The notes under the pieces were generated by a model, which did no database searches, had not been told where the DNA came from, and saw nothing but the letters and a program-made list of their open reading frames with translations. Positions 51,459 to 60,963 of a stretch of DNA of 64,000 nucleotides are shown here, one piece after another. Numbering within the stretch: position 1 is the first letter of the stretch; each line of letters opens with the position of its first letter. The stretch is from Actinomycetes bacterium (GTDB lineage: Bacteria; Actinomycetota; Actinomycetes; S36-B12; GCA-2699445). The DNA lies in NCBI GenBank assembly GCA_022599915.1, contig JAHZLH010000019.1, positions 1-64,000 on the forward strand. Direction: 5' to 3'. The translations under genes were made by a program, and so were the position numbers.

Positions 51459-53402
51459 GTGACCGATCAGATCCCGCTGATCGGCCCGCGGGGCGGCTTG
51501 CTGCCCCGCCCCAGTCGTAAGTCCACTGCTGCTGCAGTTGCTGGTCGGGTACAGGTATTGCTGGATTCACCGCTACCGCAATTGGATCGGTTGCTGGACT
51601 TCGCCGTACCTTCCAACGCCGTCGATCGAGCCGTAGTGGGTGCCCGGGTCAAAGTCACCGTTGCGGGACAGAAACTGACCGGCTTCATCGTGGCTCAGGG
51701 CGGCGATCCCAACTACGACGGTCCGGTTCGACCCCTCGATGCGGTGGTCTCCCCGGTGCCGGTGCTCACCGATGCGGTGCTGCAACTGTGTCAGGCAGTA
51801 GCTCAGCACTACGCCGGCAGTGTCAGCGACGTGGTGCGGCTGGCGGTGCCGCCCCGAGCCGCCGCAGTTGAGGTCCAGTGGCAGCAATCGCTGGCGGCCG
51901 CTGCGGATACCGTCCAGCAGCCAACTCACCACCAGCATGCGCCATTGATCGGATTGCCCAGCGGCGGTCGGGGTGTGTGGAGTTGTCCCCCTCGCATCGA
52001 TTGGGTGGAAGCAATCACCCAGGCAGCGACGGCAACTGCTGATAGTGGTCGGGGAGCGTTGCTTGTGCTCCCCGACGCCACGGACATCGCCCAAGTCGAA
52101 CAGCGACTGCGCGCGACGACCACTCATCCGATAGCGGTGCTGCGCGCTGACGATGGCCCCTCCGTCCGCTATCAAAACTTCCTGGCCGCGCTCGCGGGCA
52201 CCGCCCGAATCGTTATCGGAACCCGAACGGCTGCCTTTGCCCCGGTAGCCGATCTCGGCTTGGCGATCATCTGGGATGACAGTGATCCGAGTCATGCGGA
52301 ACCACACGCGCCTTACCCGCACGCCCGGGAGGTATTGGTGCTGCGCAGTCACTTGTCCGGTTGTGGTCTGCTGATTGCCTCCCACTCGCGCAGCTGCGAT
52401 GCGCAGCGGCTGATCGAGCGTGGTTGGGCGACGGAACTATCGACCAGCCCGCCATCGCTGCGCGACCGACCGCAAGTGTCAGCTACCGAGGATCGGGTCT
52501 ACTCGCCACTGGATCTCGTTCGCAGATTCCCGCAAGCGGCCGTGGACGTTCTCCGGCGGGGCCTCGCGGTGGGTCCGGTGCTGATCCAGGTGGCGAGAGC
52601 TGGATATGTGCCGGTGACAGCCTGCCAAAACTGTCGGCTACCCGCTTCCTGCCCGGAATGTGACGCTGCCGTGGAGTTGGACCGCGGTGGTGCCCGTTGC
52701 CGTCGCTGCAACTGGGCGGGTGACTACCGTTGCCCCGACTGTGGTGGCCAGCAACTGCGGGCCGTGCGGGTGGGTGCGGGGCGTACCGCCGAGGAGGTGG
52801 CCCGGCTATTCCCGAAAGAATCGGTGGCACTGCGCATGGCTGGGAGCAGCGAAGGCGATTCGTCAGCTGCGATCGTGGTGGCCACCCCGGGTATGGAGCC
52901 ACCTGTTCCCGGCGGTTTCGCTGCCGCCTACTTCCCCGACGCACAGCAGGATCTGTGGTTTCCCGATGCTCGGGCTGGCGAGAATGCTGTGCGCCGTTGG
53001 ATCAACGCCGCCGCGCTGGTGCGGCCGGGGGCCCCGGTGATGATCAATGCGGATCCGACCGACTCGGCAGTGCAGGCGCTGATTCGCTGGAATCCGCAGG
53101 AGTTTGCTCGCGAGGAGTTGGCGCAACGGCAAGCGGCGGAGCTGCCACCGGTCCGGCGACTCGTGCAGTTGGATGGCGCTGCTGACGCCGTAGCCGATCT
53201 CGTGGCCGCCGTGGTAGCCGCTGCTGCCGAGGTGCGAGTGTTGGGTCCGCGGGAGATGGCTTCCGGGGTCAGGACGCTGCTGACCGCACCCAAGGGCAAT
53301 CAGTTGGTTACGGCGGTGCGGCAGGCGGTGGTAGCCCGCGCAACCAGCTCTCGGTCTGGCCCGCCAGTGCGGGTTCAGGTCGATCCCATGGAACTGGACT
53401 GA
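51459..53402 (+). CDS. priA: Primosomal protein N' (PriA), actinobacterial type without helicase motifs
   Basis: A 647-residue PriA. The N-terminal 3'-DNA-binding domain (about residues 28-130, RVQVLLDSPLPQLDRLLDFAVP) is intact. The zinc-binding region CQNCRLPASCPEC...CRRCNWAGDYRCPDC near residue 390 is complete. The Walker A and DExH helicase motifs are not seen: IIWDDSDPSHAEPHAPYPH stands where DEEH would be, and no GxxGSGKT occurs. Actinobacterial PriA proteins usually lack them, so it likely acts in replication restart as a loader without unwinding. GTG start 7 nt after metK. Confidence 0.9.
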   Translation: MTDQIPLIGPRGGLLPRPSRKSTAAAVAGRVQVLLDSPLPQLDRLLDFAVPSNAVDRAVVGARVKVTVAGQKLTGFIVAQGGDPNYDGPVRPLDAVVSPVPVLTDAVLQLCQAVAQHYAGSVSDVVRLAVPPRAAAVEVQWQQSLAAAADTVQQPTHHQHAPLIGLPSGGRGVWSCPPRIDWVEAITQAATATADSGRGALLVLPDATDIAQVEQRLRATTTHPIAVLRADDGPSVRYQNFLAALAGTARIVIGTRTAAFAPVADLGLAIIWDDSDPSHAEPHAPYPHAREVLVLRSHLSGCGLLIASHSRSCDAQRLIERGWATELSTSPPSLRDRPQVSATEDRVYSPLDLVRRFPQAAVDVLRRGLAVGPVLIQVARAGYVPVTACQNCRLPASCPECDAAVELDRGGARCRRCNWAGDYRCPDCGGQQLRAVRVGAGRTAEEVARLFPKESVALRMAGSSEGDSSAAIVVATPGMEPPVPGGFAAAYFPDAQQDLWFPDARAGENAVRRWINAAALVRPGAPVMINADPTDSAVQALIRWNPQEFAREELAQRQAAELPPVRRLVQLDGAADAVADLVAAVVAAAAEVRVLGPREMASGVRTLLTAPKGNQLVTAVRQAVVARATSSRSGPPVRVQVDPMELD

Positions 53403-53451
53403 GTCACGCTCCAGGTAGCCAGTAGGCTGGAGAACACCGCAAGGAGGTCCC

Positions 53452-53997
53452 GTGCCCGTACAAGAAATCCGGTTGTTTGGCGATCCGGTGCTACGCACCC
53501 CGGCGGTTCCGGTGGAGACCTTCGACAAAGAGTTGCGCCGACTGGTCAAGGATCTCACCGACACCATGCAGGAAGCCTCCGGGGCCGGTTTAGCCGCTCC
53601 GCAGTTGGGGGTGGGGCTGCGAGTGTTCACCTGGTTCGTGGACAACGAGGTGGGTCACTTGGTGAATCCCTCGCTGGACCTGTCCGAAGACCTGCAAGAG
53701 GGCGAGGAAGGATGCCTGTCGATTCCGGGCATCTACGCTGACACCCGCCGCTCGTTCGGCGTGGTGGCCAAGGGCTTCAACATGCATGGTGAGCCGGTCG
53801 CCATCGAAGGCACCGAGTTACTGGCCCGCGCCATCCAGCATGAGACCGATCACCTCGACGGCATTCTGTTCATCGATCGACTCGATCCTGAGCAGCGACG
53901 GGAAGCCATGAAGTTGATTCGGGAAGCTGACTGGTTCGGTCAAGACAAACCGGTCATCAAGCAAAGCCCGCATCGCATCTCCGGTAAATGGCTGTAG
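53452..53997 (+). CDS. def: Peptide deformylase
   Basis: Metalloenzyme removing the formyl group from nascent proteins; 181 residues. GAGLAAPQLGVG near residue 44, EGCLSIPG with the metal-binding Cys near 86 and QHETDHLDGILF with the two His near 128 are the three signature motifs. AAGGAGG precedes the GTG start. fmt follows after 4 nt, the usual def-fmt pair. Confidence 0.96.
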   Translation: MPVQEIRLFGDPVLRTPAVPVETFDKELRRLVKDLTDTMQEASGAGLAAPQLGVGLRVFTWFVDNEVGHLVNPSLDLSEDLQEGEEGCLSIPGIYADTRRSFGVVAKGFNMHGEPVAIEGTELLARAIQHETDHLDGILFIDRLDPEQRREAMKLIREADWFGQDKPVIKQSPHRISGKWL

Positions 53998-54001
53998 CCC
54001 A

Positions 54002-54931
54002 ATGAGACTCGTCTTCGCTGGCACCCCGCAGACAGCGGTTCCGTCGCTACAGCGCATCATTGACTCCAGTCACGAGGTAGCCGCAGTATTGACCCGCCCG
54101 GATGCCCGCACTGGACGTGGGAAAAAGTTGTCCAGGTCGCCGATCGCGCTGCTTGCTGATGACGCCAACATCCCGGTACTGCAGCCGTCCACGGTCCGCG
54201 ACGAAGACTTCCTCGCAGAGTTGGCTGAGCTGCAACCGGACGCGGCTCCGGTGGTTGCCTATGGCGGGTTAATTCCACCGGCGGCGCTGGCAACCCCGAC
54301 CCACGGCTGGATTAATCTCCACTTCTCGTTGTTGCCTGCCTGGCGGGGAGCGGCCCCGGTGCAGTACGCAATCTGGCACGGGGACGATGTCACCGGAGCC
54401 TGCACCTTCCGCTTGGAAGAAGGTCTGGACACCGGTCCCATCTTCGGCACGCTGGTGGAGCCGTTACAGCCGAGTGATACTGCCGGGGAGGTCCTGGAGC
54501 GGTTGGCGGAATCGGGTGCTGATCTACTGCTCGCCACCTTAGACGGCATCGAGACTGGACAGTTGGTCGCGCAGTCGCAACCAGCAGAGGGCGTCAGTCT
54601 GGCGCCCAAGATCACGGTCGCTGATGCGCGCATTGACTGGACCTTGCCGGCGATGGCCATCGAGCGACAGTTACGAGCACTTGATCCCGCTCCCGTTGCC
54701 TGGACCACTTTTCGTGACGACCGGGTGAAGATCTTTACCGCGGAGTTGCTGCGGGAAGCCGATTCGCTGCCCCCCGGTGAACTACAGCCAGCCGGCCGCA
54801 ACACCTGGCAGATCGGGACCGGTACCCACCCGCTGCAACTGGGCGAGGTGCAAGCTGCTGGCAAGAAACGGATGGCGGCTGCCGATTGGCTACGTGGCAT
54901 TGCGGATGCGACCGGGGATGCGATGCAATGA
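54002..54931 (+). CDS. fmt: Methionyl-tRNA formyltransferase
   Basis: Formylates initiator Met-tRNA; 309 residues. The N-terminal Rossmann domain has VFAGTPQTAVPSLQ and the folate-binding LHFSLLPAWRGAAPVQYAIWHGDD near residue 104 containing the catalytic His. TGACTFRLEEGLDTGPIF near residue 134 completes the active site. The C-terminal OB-fold (about 205-309) binds tRNA. ATGA overlap with rsmB. Confidence 0.96.
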   Translation: MRLVFAGTPQTAVPSLQRIIDSSHEVAAVLTRPDARTGRGKKLSRSPIALLADDANIPVLQPSTVRDEDFLAELAELQPDAAPVVAYGGLIPPAALATPTHGWINLHFSLLPAWRGAAPVQYAIWHGDDVTGACTFRLEEGLDTGPIFGTLVEPLQPSDTAGEVLERLAESGADLLLATLDGIETGQLVAQSQPAEGVSLAPKITVADARIDWTLPAMAIERQLRALDPAPVAWTTFRDDRVKIFTAELLREADSLPPGELQPAGRNTWQIGTGTHPLQLGEVQAAGKKRMAAADWLRGIADATGDAMQ

Positions 54932-56322
54932 GTCGCCGTCCATCCCGGTCGCGTCGGCGGGGCTCCCCGTCTGCTGAAGTAGACCAACCCCGACTGGTCG
55001 CCTACTCGCTGCTGCGACAGGTTGCTGACCAGCAGGCCTACGCAAATCTGGCCATGCCGAAGCTACTCAAAGAGCGTTCGCTTGGTGGCACCGATGCGGC
55101 TTTCGCTACCGAGTTGGCCTTCGGCACGCTACGACTGCAAGGTCGCTATGACGCGATCATTGCGTTGTGCTCCAGTCGGCCACTGGCGCAGATCGATGAG
55201 CGAGTTCTGGATGTGCTGCGATTAGGGGCTCACCAACTGCTGGCCATGCGAGTTCCGGACTACGCTGCTGTCAACTCCAGTGCCGCGATGATTCGTCGAG
55301 TGGGTCGCTCCGGTGCGGCCGGCTTTGTCAATGCAGTGCTACGCCGCATCGCAGGTACCGATTTGACCGAGTGGCTGCAGCAGATTCCGCCTGACCCGCA
55401 GCAAGACCCCGACGGCCATACCTTTGCCGCCGAGTCTCACCCGCGCTGGATCGGAACCGCCTTGGCTGATTCACTGGCCACGCAACAGGCCCGAGCGGAA
55501 CTGCCCGAGTTGTTGGCGGCCAACAACCGAGCGGCACCGGTGACGTTGGTGGCTCGACCGGGTCGCATGGATACCGCCGACTTATTAGCCATGGCTGAGG
55601 GGGAGCCAGGGCAATGGTCACCATGGGCGGTGCGCAACTCTGGAGATCCGGGTCGGATCGCCACGGTGCGGGACGGTCGCGTGGGGGTACAAGATGAAGG
55701 CAGTCAGTTGGTGACGCTGGCGTGGTCCCGAGCCGAAGTGACCGGCACAGATGACCGTTGGCTAGACATGTGCGCCGGCCCGGGCGGCAAAACCGCAATC
55801 CTGGCCGGATTGGCGGCCCAAAAGCAGGCAGAGCTAGTGGCGGTGGAGCAGCATTCGCATCGGGCGGAGTTGGTTCGGCAGGCGCTGCCACCAGACTCCG
55901 AAGCGGAAGTACTGGTTGCCGATAGTCGCGAGCTGACCGCCGGTGCTGGTTTCAGTCGGATTCTGCTCGATGCCCCTTGCACCGGGATCGGCGCGGTGCG
56001 CCGCCGCCCGGAACTGCGTTGGCGGCGAACTGCGGCGGACCTGCCTGGGCTGCGGCAATTGCAAACGGAGTTACTGAATCACGCGGTCGCGCTGCTCCGG
56101 CCGGGTGGCGTAATCGGCTACATCACCTGCTCACCCCACCTCGCTGAAACTGATGACATCATTGCCGCAGCGTTGACCCAGCATGATGAATTGCGGCAAC
56201 TCCCGGCAGCCGAGTTACTCCCTGAGGTACCGGATGCAACAGCTGGGTATGCGGTGCGGTTGTGGCCACATCGGCATGACACCGACGGGATGTATCTGGC
56301 TGTCCTGCAGCGCCGCGGTTGA
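54928..56322 (+). CDS. rsmB: 16S rRNA m5C967 methyltransferase RsmB-type
   Basis: A 464-residue SAM-dependent methyltransferase (Sun/Fmu). The first ~25 residues are basic. An N-terminal NusB-like domain (about 25-170) is followed by the catalytic domain with SAM motif LDMCAGPGGKTAILAGL near residue 288, catalytic Cys in LDAPCTGIGAVRRRPELRW near 348 and the second Cys in YITCSPHLAETDDI near 400. ATG 54928 overlaps the fmt stop; the longer frame was not used. 149 nt without a gene follow. Confidence 0.94.
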   Translation: MSRRPSRSRRRGSPSAEVDQPRLVAYSLLRQVADQQAYANLAMPKLLKERSLGGTDAAFATELAFGTLRLQGRYDAIIALCSSRPLAQIDERVLDVLRLGAHQLLAMRVPDYAAVNSSAAMIRRVGRSGAAGFVNAVLRRIAGTDLTEWLQQIPPDPQQDPDGHTFAAESHPRWIGTALADSLATQQARAELPELLAANNRAAPVTLVARPGRMDTADLLAMAEGEPGQWSPWAVRNSGDPGRIATVRDGRVGVQDEGSQLVTLAWSRAEVTGTDDRWLDMCAGPGGKTAILAGLAAQKQAELVAVEQHSHRAELVRQALPPDSEAEVLVADSRELTAGAGFSRILLDAPCTGIGAVRRRPELRWRRTAADLPGLRQLQTELLNHAVALLRPGGVIGYITCSPHLAETDDIIAAALTQHDELRQLPAAELLPEVPDATAGYAVRLWPHRHDTDGMYLAVLQRRG

Positions 56323-56459
56323 CCCCGAGTTTCTGGCGATCATGCGCCCACGGCTCCCAGCGGCCAAGTGGCCAAGGGATTGGGTGGCTCAGTGGCGAAG
56401 TGCGGCGACAAGAACCGCGCCAACGACTGACAAGACCTGCGATCTGCAACTCATCGCTA

Positions 56460-56465
56460 TAGCCT
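56460..56465 (+). promoter_or_regulatory. Putative -10 box for leaderless rpe
   Basis: TAGCCT followed by 6 nt (gccctc) and GTG of rpe. TATAGC overlaps it as an alternative. There is no ribosome-binding site in between. Confidence 0.5.
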
Positions 56466-56471
56466 GCCCTC

Positions 56472-57137
56472 GTGGGCATGCAGATATCGCCAAGCATCTT
56501 GGCCAGTGACTTCGCCGTACTAGCTGACGAGTGCCGCCGGGTCTCCTCGGCGGACTGGCTGCACGTAGACGTGATGGACAACCACTTCGTGCCCAATCTG
56601 ACACTGGGATTGCCGGTGGTGGATTCACTGCTGCAACATGTCATCCAACCGATTGACTGCCACCTCATGATCGAAGACCCCGATCGGTGGGCGCCCGCCT
56701 ATGCCGAGGCTGGCGCCAAGTCGGTCACTTTCCATGCCGAGGCGGCGCGTGCACCTATTCGCCTCGCTCGAGAGTTGCGCGCCCAAGGCGCTCGAGCCGG
56801 GATGGGACTCAAGCCGGCGACCCCGGTAGAACCGTTCGCTGACTTGTTACCGGAGATTGACATGTTGTTGATCATGACGGTGGAACCAGGATTTGGTGGG
56901 CAAAAGTTCCTCGACGTGGTGGTGCCAAAAATCCGCAAGGCGCGGGATCTCATCGCCGGCAGCGACGTGGATGTGTGGCTGCAAGTAGACGGTGGCGTCT
57001 CCGCAGACACGATCGGCATCTGTGCCGAAGCTGGTGCAGACGTGTTCGTGGCTGGTTCTGCCGTGTTCGACACGGACGATCCCGATGAAACTGTTCGAAA
57101 GCTGCGCGCCATGGCTACGGAAGCCTACTCAGATTGA
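56472..57137 (+). CDS. rpe: Ribulose-phosphate 3-epimerase
   Basis: Pentose-phosphate pathway epimerase, 221 residues. [16 protein letters not shown] at the N-terminus, [14 protein letters not shown] near residue 33, [10 protein letters not shown] and [15 protein letters not shown] near residue 133 are diagnostic, with the catalytic Asp in [11 protein letters not shown]. It supplies the ribulose-5-phosphate pool used by the neighbouring ribBA product. Transcription looks leaderless. A second in-frame start, ATG 56478, exists. Confidence 0.96.
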   Translation: MGMQISPSILASDFAVLADECRRVSSADWLHVDVMDNHFVPNLTLGLPVVDSLLQHVIQPIDCHLMIEDPDRWAPAYAEAGAKSVTFHAEAARAPIRLARELRAQGARAGMGLKPATPVEPFADLLPEIDMLLIMTVEPGFGGQKFLDVVVPKIRKARDLIAGSDVDVWLQVDGGVSADTIGICAEAGADVFVAGSAVFDTDDPDETVRKLRAMATEAYSD

Positions 57138-57237
57138 CTTGTGCAGCGCCGACAACGCGCCGCCGCAGGTAAGACCGCCCGAGCGCAACTAATGCCGGAA
57201 TTGGTGTCTCGGGGCTACCTGACGCGACAATGACGGT

Positions 57238-58263
57238 GTGGAGATTTCTGAAGCCATGCAGCGGGCCCTCGATCTGGCCCGGCAGTCGCCCGATCCGCGA
57301 CCCAACCCGCGGGTTGGTTGCGTAATCCTGTCGGCTGCTGGCGAACCGTTGGGGGAAGGCTGGCACGACGGCCCCGGAGCGCCGCATGCGGAGATCGTGG
57401 CCTTGCGGGCTGCTGGGGCTGCTGCCCATGGGGCTACGGCGGTGGTAACGCTGGAACCCTGCAACCACACCGGTCGGACTGGACCCTGTAGTCAGGCGCT
57501 CATCGATGCTGGCGTGGCTCGGGTGATGTTTGCGCAAGCCGACCCCAACCCGGAAGCGGCGGGTGGTGCTGCAGCCCTGCGGGCTGCCGGGATTCAGGCG
57601 GAAGGCGGGTTGGCGTCAGAATCCGCCCGGGCGGTCAACCCGACTTGGACCTTCGCCATGACCCACCAGCGGCCGCATGTGCGGTGGAAGACCGCTGCCA
57701 CGCTGGATGGCCGCGTAGCCGCAGTAGATGGCAGCAGTCGGTGGATAACCGGTCCCGCCGCCCGCGCGGATGTCCACCAACTGCGGGCACAGGTAGACGC
57801 AGTGATGGTGGGAAACGGCACGCTGTTTGCTGATGATCCGGAACTTACGGTGCGACTAGCCGACCCGGCTGAGTCGGTGCCGCAGCCACTTCGCGTGGTG
57901 GTGGGGCAGCGAGCGGTACCGGCTGCTGCCAAGGCGCGGATGGCCGAACCGATGTCCAACTTTGTTCATATTCCCAACCGGCAGCCTGGCTACGCGCTCG
58001 CCGAACTGTTCCGTCGGGGCGCCCACAGTGTGTTGCTGGAAGGTGGTCCTACCTTGGCGCGGGCGTTCCTGCGAGCAGGACTAATTGACGCCATCACGTG
58101 GTACACCGCGCCCGCCTTGTTGGGTGCAGGACGTGAAGTAGTGCCATCGTTGGGGATCGCGACCATCGACGCGGCATTGCGGTTCACCGTTACCGACGTC
58201 CGGCAAGTAGGGGAAGATGTTCGCATCGACATGGAGCCGGGAACTGACCCGGAAAGGGGCTGA
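57238..58263 (+). CDS. ribD: Bifunctional diaminohydroxyphosphoribosylaminopyrimidine deaminase/reductase
   Basis: Steps 2 and 3 of riboflavin synthesis, 341 residues. The N-terminal deaminase has the zinc site HAEIVALRAAG near residue 49 and EPCNHTGRTGPCSQALIDAG near 76. The C-terminal reductase shows RPHVRWKTAATLDGRVA near 140 and VLLEGGPTLARAFL near 265. GACAAT followed by 6 nt precedes GTG 57238, similar to the arrangement before hisI. It starts a ribD-ribE-ribBA-ribH operon. No FMN riboswitch was recognised in the 100 nt upstream. Confidence 0.95.
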   Translation: MEISEAMQRALDLARQSPDPRPNPRVGCVILSAAGEPLGEGWHDGPGAPHAEIVALRAAGAAAHGATAVVTLEPCNHTGRTGPCSQALIDAGVARVMFAQADPNPEAAGGAAALRAAGIQAEGGLASESARAVNPTWTFAMTHQRPHVRWKTAATLDGRVAAVDGSSRWITGPAARADVHQLRAQVDAVMVGNGTLFADDPELTVRLADPAESVPQPLRVVVGQRAVPAAAKARMAEPMSNFVHIPNRQPGYALAELFRRGAHSVLLEGGPTLARAFLRAGLIDAITWYTAPALLGAGREVVPSLGIATIDAALRFTVTDVRQVGEDVRIDMEPGTDPERG

Positions 58264-58265
58264 TC

Positions 58266-58877
58266 GTGTTCACCGGAATCGTGCGCGAAGTGGGTCGGAT
58301 ATCCCGCCTGCAACCGTTGGAAACTGGCCAGGTGCGGTTGACCGTGGCTGCGGAGCAGGTACTGGATGGCGCCCAACTGGGCGACTCCGTTGCTGTGAAT
58401 GGTGTCTGTCTCACCGTGGCTGAACAGCAGTCAGATGGATTTACTGCCGATGTGATGGCTGAAACATTGCGGCGTTCGACACTAGGGGGTCTAGCGTCTG
58501 GCTCCGCGGTGAACCTGGAGCCCGCGGCTACTCCTGCTACCGCTCTCGGTGGTCATATCGTGCAGGGCCACGTGGACGGGACCGGATCGGTGTTGCAACG
58601 GGAACCTAGCGGTGACTTTGACGAAATCACCATCGGATTGTCACCAGACTTGGCCCGCTACACCGTGGAGAAGGGCTCGATCGCGGTGGAAGGCGTTTCG
58701 CTGACCGTGGCTGCAATAGGAGATGATGAGCGTGGCTCGTGGTTTCGGGTCGCGCTGATTCCCGCTACCTTGCAACACACCACCCTCGGCGGACTATCAG
58801 TCGGGGATGACGTCAACTTGGAGGTCGATGTGCTCGCCAAGTACGTGGAGCGGTTGCTGCCAGGGGCGGACTCATGA
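58266..58877 (+). CDS. ribE: Riboflavin synthase alpha chain
   Basis: Converts two lumazines to riboflavin; 203 residues with two homologous lumazine-binding barrels. [12 protein letters not shown] opens the first, with [12 protein letters not shown]; the second has [16 protein letters not shown] and [15 protein letters not shown] start after only 2 nt from ribD. Overlaps ribBA by 4 nt (ATGA). Confidence 0.95.
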   Translation: MFTGIVREVGRISRLQPLETGQVRLTVAAEQVLDGAQLGDSVAVNGVCLTVAEQQSDGFTADVMAETLRRSTLGGLASGSAVNLEPAATPATALGGHIVQGHVDGTGSVLQREPSGDFDEITIGLSPDLARYTVEKGSIAVEGVSLTVAAIGDDERGSWFRVALIPATLQHTTLGGLSVGDDVNLEVDVLAKYVERLLPGADS

Positions 58878-60181
58878 TCCCTGCCGATCGACTGTTCGCG
58901 GAATCTGATGACGACGAGCCGGACACTATCCAGCCCAGTGCCGCAGCACCTGCGGCTGATTCCGATGCCGATGTCGTGCTGGATCCCGTGAGCGAGGCGG
59001 TGGCCGCCATCGGCCGAGGTGAAGCCGTTGTGGTCGTGGATGATGCCGACCGCGAGAACGAAGGCGACTTGATCTTCGCCGCAAGTCGGGCCACCCCGGA
59101 TCTCACTGCCTTCATGATCCGATACACCTCCGGCGTGGTGTGCGTACCGATGCCAGCGGATCAACTAGATCGGCTGGAGTTGCCGCCGATGACTGTGGTG
59201 AACGAAGACGCCAAGCAGACCGCGTACGCCGTGTCGGTAGATGCTCGTGACGGAGTGACCACCGGTATTTCCGCCGCAGACCGGGCGCACACCATCAAGG
59301 TTTTGGCGGATTCCGCCACCGAGTCGTGGGAACTGACTCGACCCGGACATGTCTTTCCGTTGCGGGCGGTCCCTGGCGGTGTGCTGCGGCGGGCGGGACA
59401 CACCGAAGCGGCCGTGGATCTTGCTCGCCTAGCTCGCCTGACTGCGGCGGGTGCTATTGCCGAATTGGTCAATGAGGACGGTTCGATGATGCGAGCCCCG
59501 CAATGTCGGGAGTTCGCCAACGAGCACGGGTTGCCGATGATCTCCATCGCGGACTTGATCGCCTACATCCGCACAACGGAAACCCAGGTGGAACGAGTAG
59601 TCGAAACCCAGTTGCCGACCGAGTTCGGCGACTTCCGAGCCGTTGGCTATCGCTCTACGATCGACGGCCAGGACCACATTGCGCTGGTTGCTGGTGACGT
59701 TGGTGACGGTCAGGATCTGCTGGTGCGAGTGCATTCCGAATGTTTGACCGGTGATGCGCTGGGCTCGGTGCGCTGCGATTGTGGGCCGCAGTTACACACC
59801 GCCCTTAAGGCGGTGGCGGATGAGGGGCGCGGCATTGTGTTGTATTTGCGCGGCCACGAGGGGCGCGGCATCGGCCTGCTCCAAAAACTGCACGCCTATC
59901 GGTTGCAGGACGGCGGTCGCGACACTGTGGACGCCAATCTCGACTTGGGGCTACCCGCGGACGCCCGCGAGTACGGCACCGGTGCCCAGATCCTGGCAGA
60001 CCTCGGTGTGCGCACCGTGCGATTGCTCACCAATAACCCCGCCAAGCGGGCTGGTTTAGAGGGCTACGGTATTTCCATCGTGGAACGGATCCCGCTGGTA
60101 GTGGGTCATAACGAGTACAACCAGGGCTACCTGCGCACCAAGCAGCAGCGCATGGGTCACGAGATTGCGCAGGAGTGGTGA
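58874..60181 (+). CDS. ribBA: Bifunctional DHBP synthase / GTP cyclohydrolase II
   Basis: A 435-residue fusion. An acidic N-terminal extension (about 35 residues) precedes the DHBP synthase domain with [17 protein letters not shown] near residue 50 and [16 protein letters not shown] near 155. The GTP cyclohydrolase II domain (about 245-435) has the zinc Cys in [21 protein letters not shown] near residue 288 and [15 protein letters not shown] near 325. It supplies both substrates for riboflavin synthesis. It overlaps ribH. Confidence 0.96.
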   Translation: MIPADRLFAESDDDEPDTIQPSAAAPAADSDADVVLDPVSEAVAAIGRGEAVVVVDDADRENEGDLIFAASRATPDLTAFMIRYTSGVVCVPMPADQLDRLELPPMTVVNEDAKQTAYAVSVDARDGVTTGISAADRAHTIKVLADSATESWELTRPGHVFPLRAVPGGVLRRAGHTEAAVDLARLARLTAAGAIAELVNEDGSMMRAPQCREFANEHGLPMISIADLIAYIRTTETQVERVVETQLPTEFGDFRAVGYRSTIDGQDHIALVAGDVGDGQDLLVRVHSECLTGDALGSVRCDCGPQLHTALKAVADEGRGIVLYLRGHEGRGIGLLQKLHAYRLQDGGRDTVDANLDLGLPADAREYGTGAQILADLGVRTVRLLTNNPAKRAGLEGYGISIVERIPLVVGHNEYNQGYLRTKQQRMGHEIAQEW

Positions 60182-60684
60182 TGAGTGGAGCAGGGGCGGC
60201 CGGTCGGGACGTCGAAGCAACTGGAATGCGAATCGCGGTGGTGGCGGCGTCCTGGCATGACGAGGTGATGTCCGGGATGTTGGCTGGTGCCCAGCGGCAA
60301 GCGAAGCAAGCCGGTGCCACGGTGGAGGTTTTTCGGGTTCCCGGTTCATTCGAACTGCCCGTCGCCGCGCAACGAGCAGCGCAAGCAGACTTCGACGCGG
60401 TGGTTGCCCTAGGCGTGATTATTCGCGGCGGTACCCCGCATTTTGACTATGTGTGCAACGCCGCTACCGAGGGGCTTTCCCAAGTGGCGCTCAATAGCGG
60501 CGTGCCGGTGGGCTTCGGATTATTGACCTGCGACACGATTGAGCAGGCCCTAGACCGGGCCGGGCTGCCGAGCAGCACCGAGGACAAAGGTGGCGAGGCG
60601 GTAGCCGCGGCATTGGCCACAGCAATCACCCTGCAGGACATCGGCAGCGCAAAACGGCCTTATTCTGGTTTCACACCGTCTTAG
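60181..60684 (+). CDS. ribH: 6,7-dimethyl-8-ribityllumazine synthase
   Basis: A 167-residue lumazine synthase forming icosahedral or pentameric assemblies. VVAASWHDEVMSGM, RVPGSFELPVAAQ near residue 56 and GVIIRGGTPHFDYVC with the catalytic His near residue 88 are conserved. Adjacent GTG 60175, GTG 60178 and ATG 60181 are all possible starts; ATG 60181 fits AGGAG at 60171-60175. The end shows KGGEAVAAAL typical of the family. Confidence 0.95.
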   Translation: MSGAGAAGRDVEATGMRIAVVAASWHDEVMSGMLAGAQRQAKQAGATVEVFRVPGSFELPVAAQRAAQADFDAVVALGVIIRGGTPHFDYVCNAATEGLSQVALNSGVPVGFGLLTCDTIEQALDRAGLPSSTEDKGGEAVAAALATAITLQDIGSAKRPYSGFTPS

Positions 60685-60693
60685 GGAGCTGTC

Positions 60694-60957
60694 GTGAAAA
60701 CTGTTGAGGTACTGTTTGCCGAGATTCAGCAGCGCGCCCAAGAGCGGCCCGCGGAATCCCGCACTGTGGAACTCCTGGATGCAGGGGTACACGAGATCGG
60801 TAAGAAGATCGTGGAAGAGGCGGCCGAGGTCTGGATGGCGGCCGAATACGAGGGTCCACAGCGCACCGCAGAGGAGATTTCTCAGTTGATCTATCACTTG
60901 GAAGTGTTAATGGTTGCCCAGGGTGTGTCATTGTCCGACGTCTACGAATGTCTGTGA
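60694..60957 (+). CDS. hisE: Phosphoribosyl-ATP pyrophosphatase
   Basis: An 87-residue MazG-like enzyme, second step of histidine synthesis. [29 protein letters not shown] contains the metal-binding Glu residues, with [14 protein letters not shown] following. GGGAGC lies before the GTG. It lies far (46 kb) from the other his genes but is adjacent to hisG, an arrangement common in actinobacteria. Confidence 0.95.
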   Translation: MKTVEVLFAEIQQRAQERPAESRTVELLDAGVHEIGKKIVEEAAEVWMAAEYEGPQRTAEEISQLIYHLEVLMVAQGVSLSDVYECL

Positions 60958-60963
60958 GGCGGG

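Noticed and set aside
57138-57237. FMN riboswitch before ribD
   Set aside because: The 100-nt gap is too short and lacks the conserved AGGGGGCA-like RFN elements. The promoter looks leaderless.
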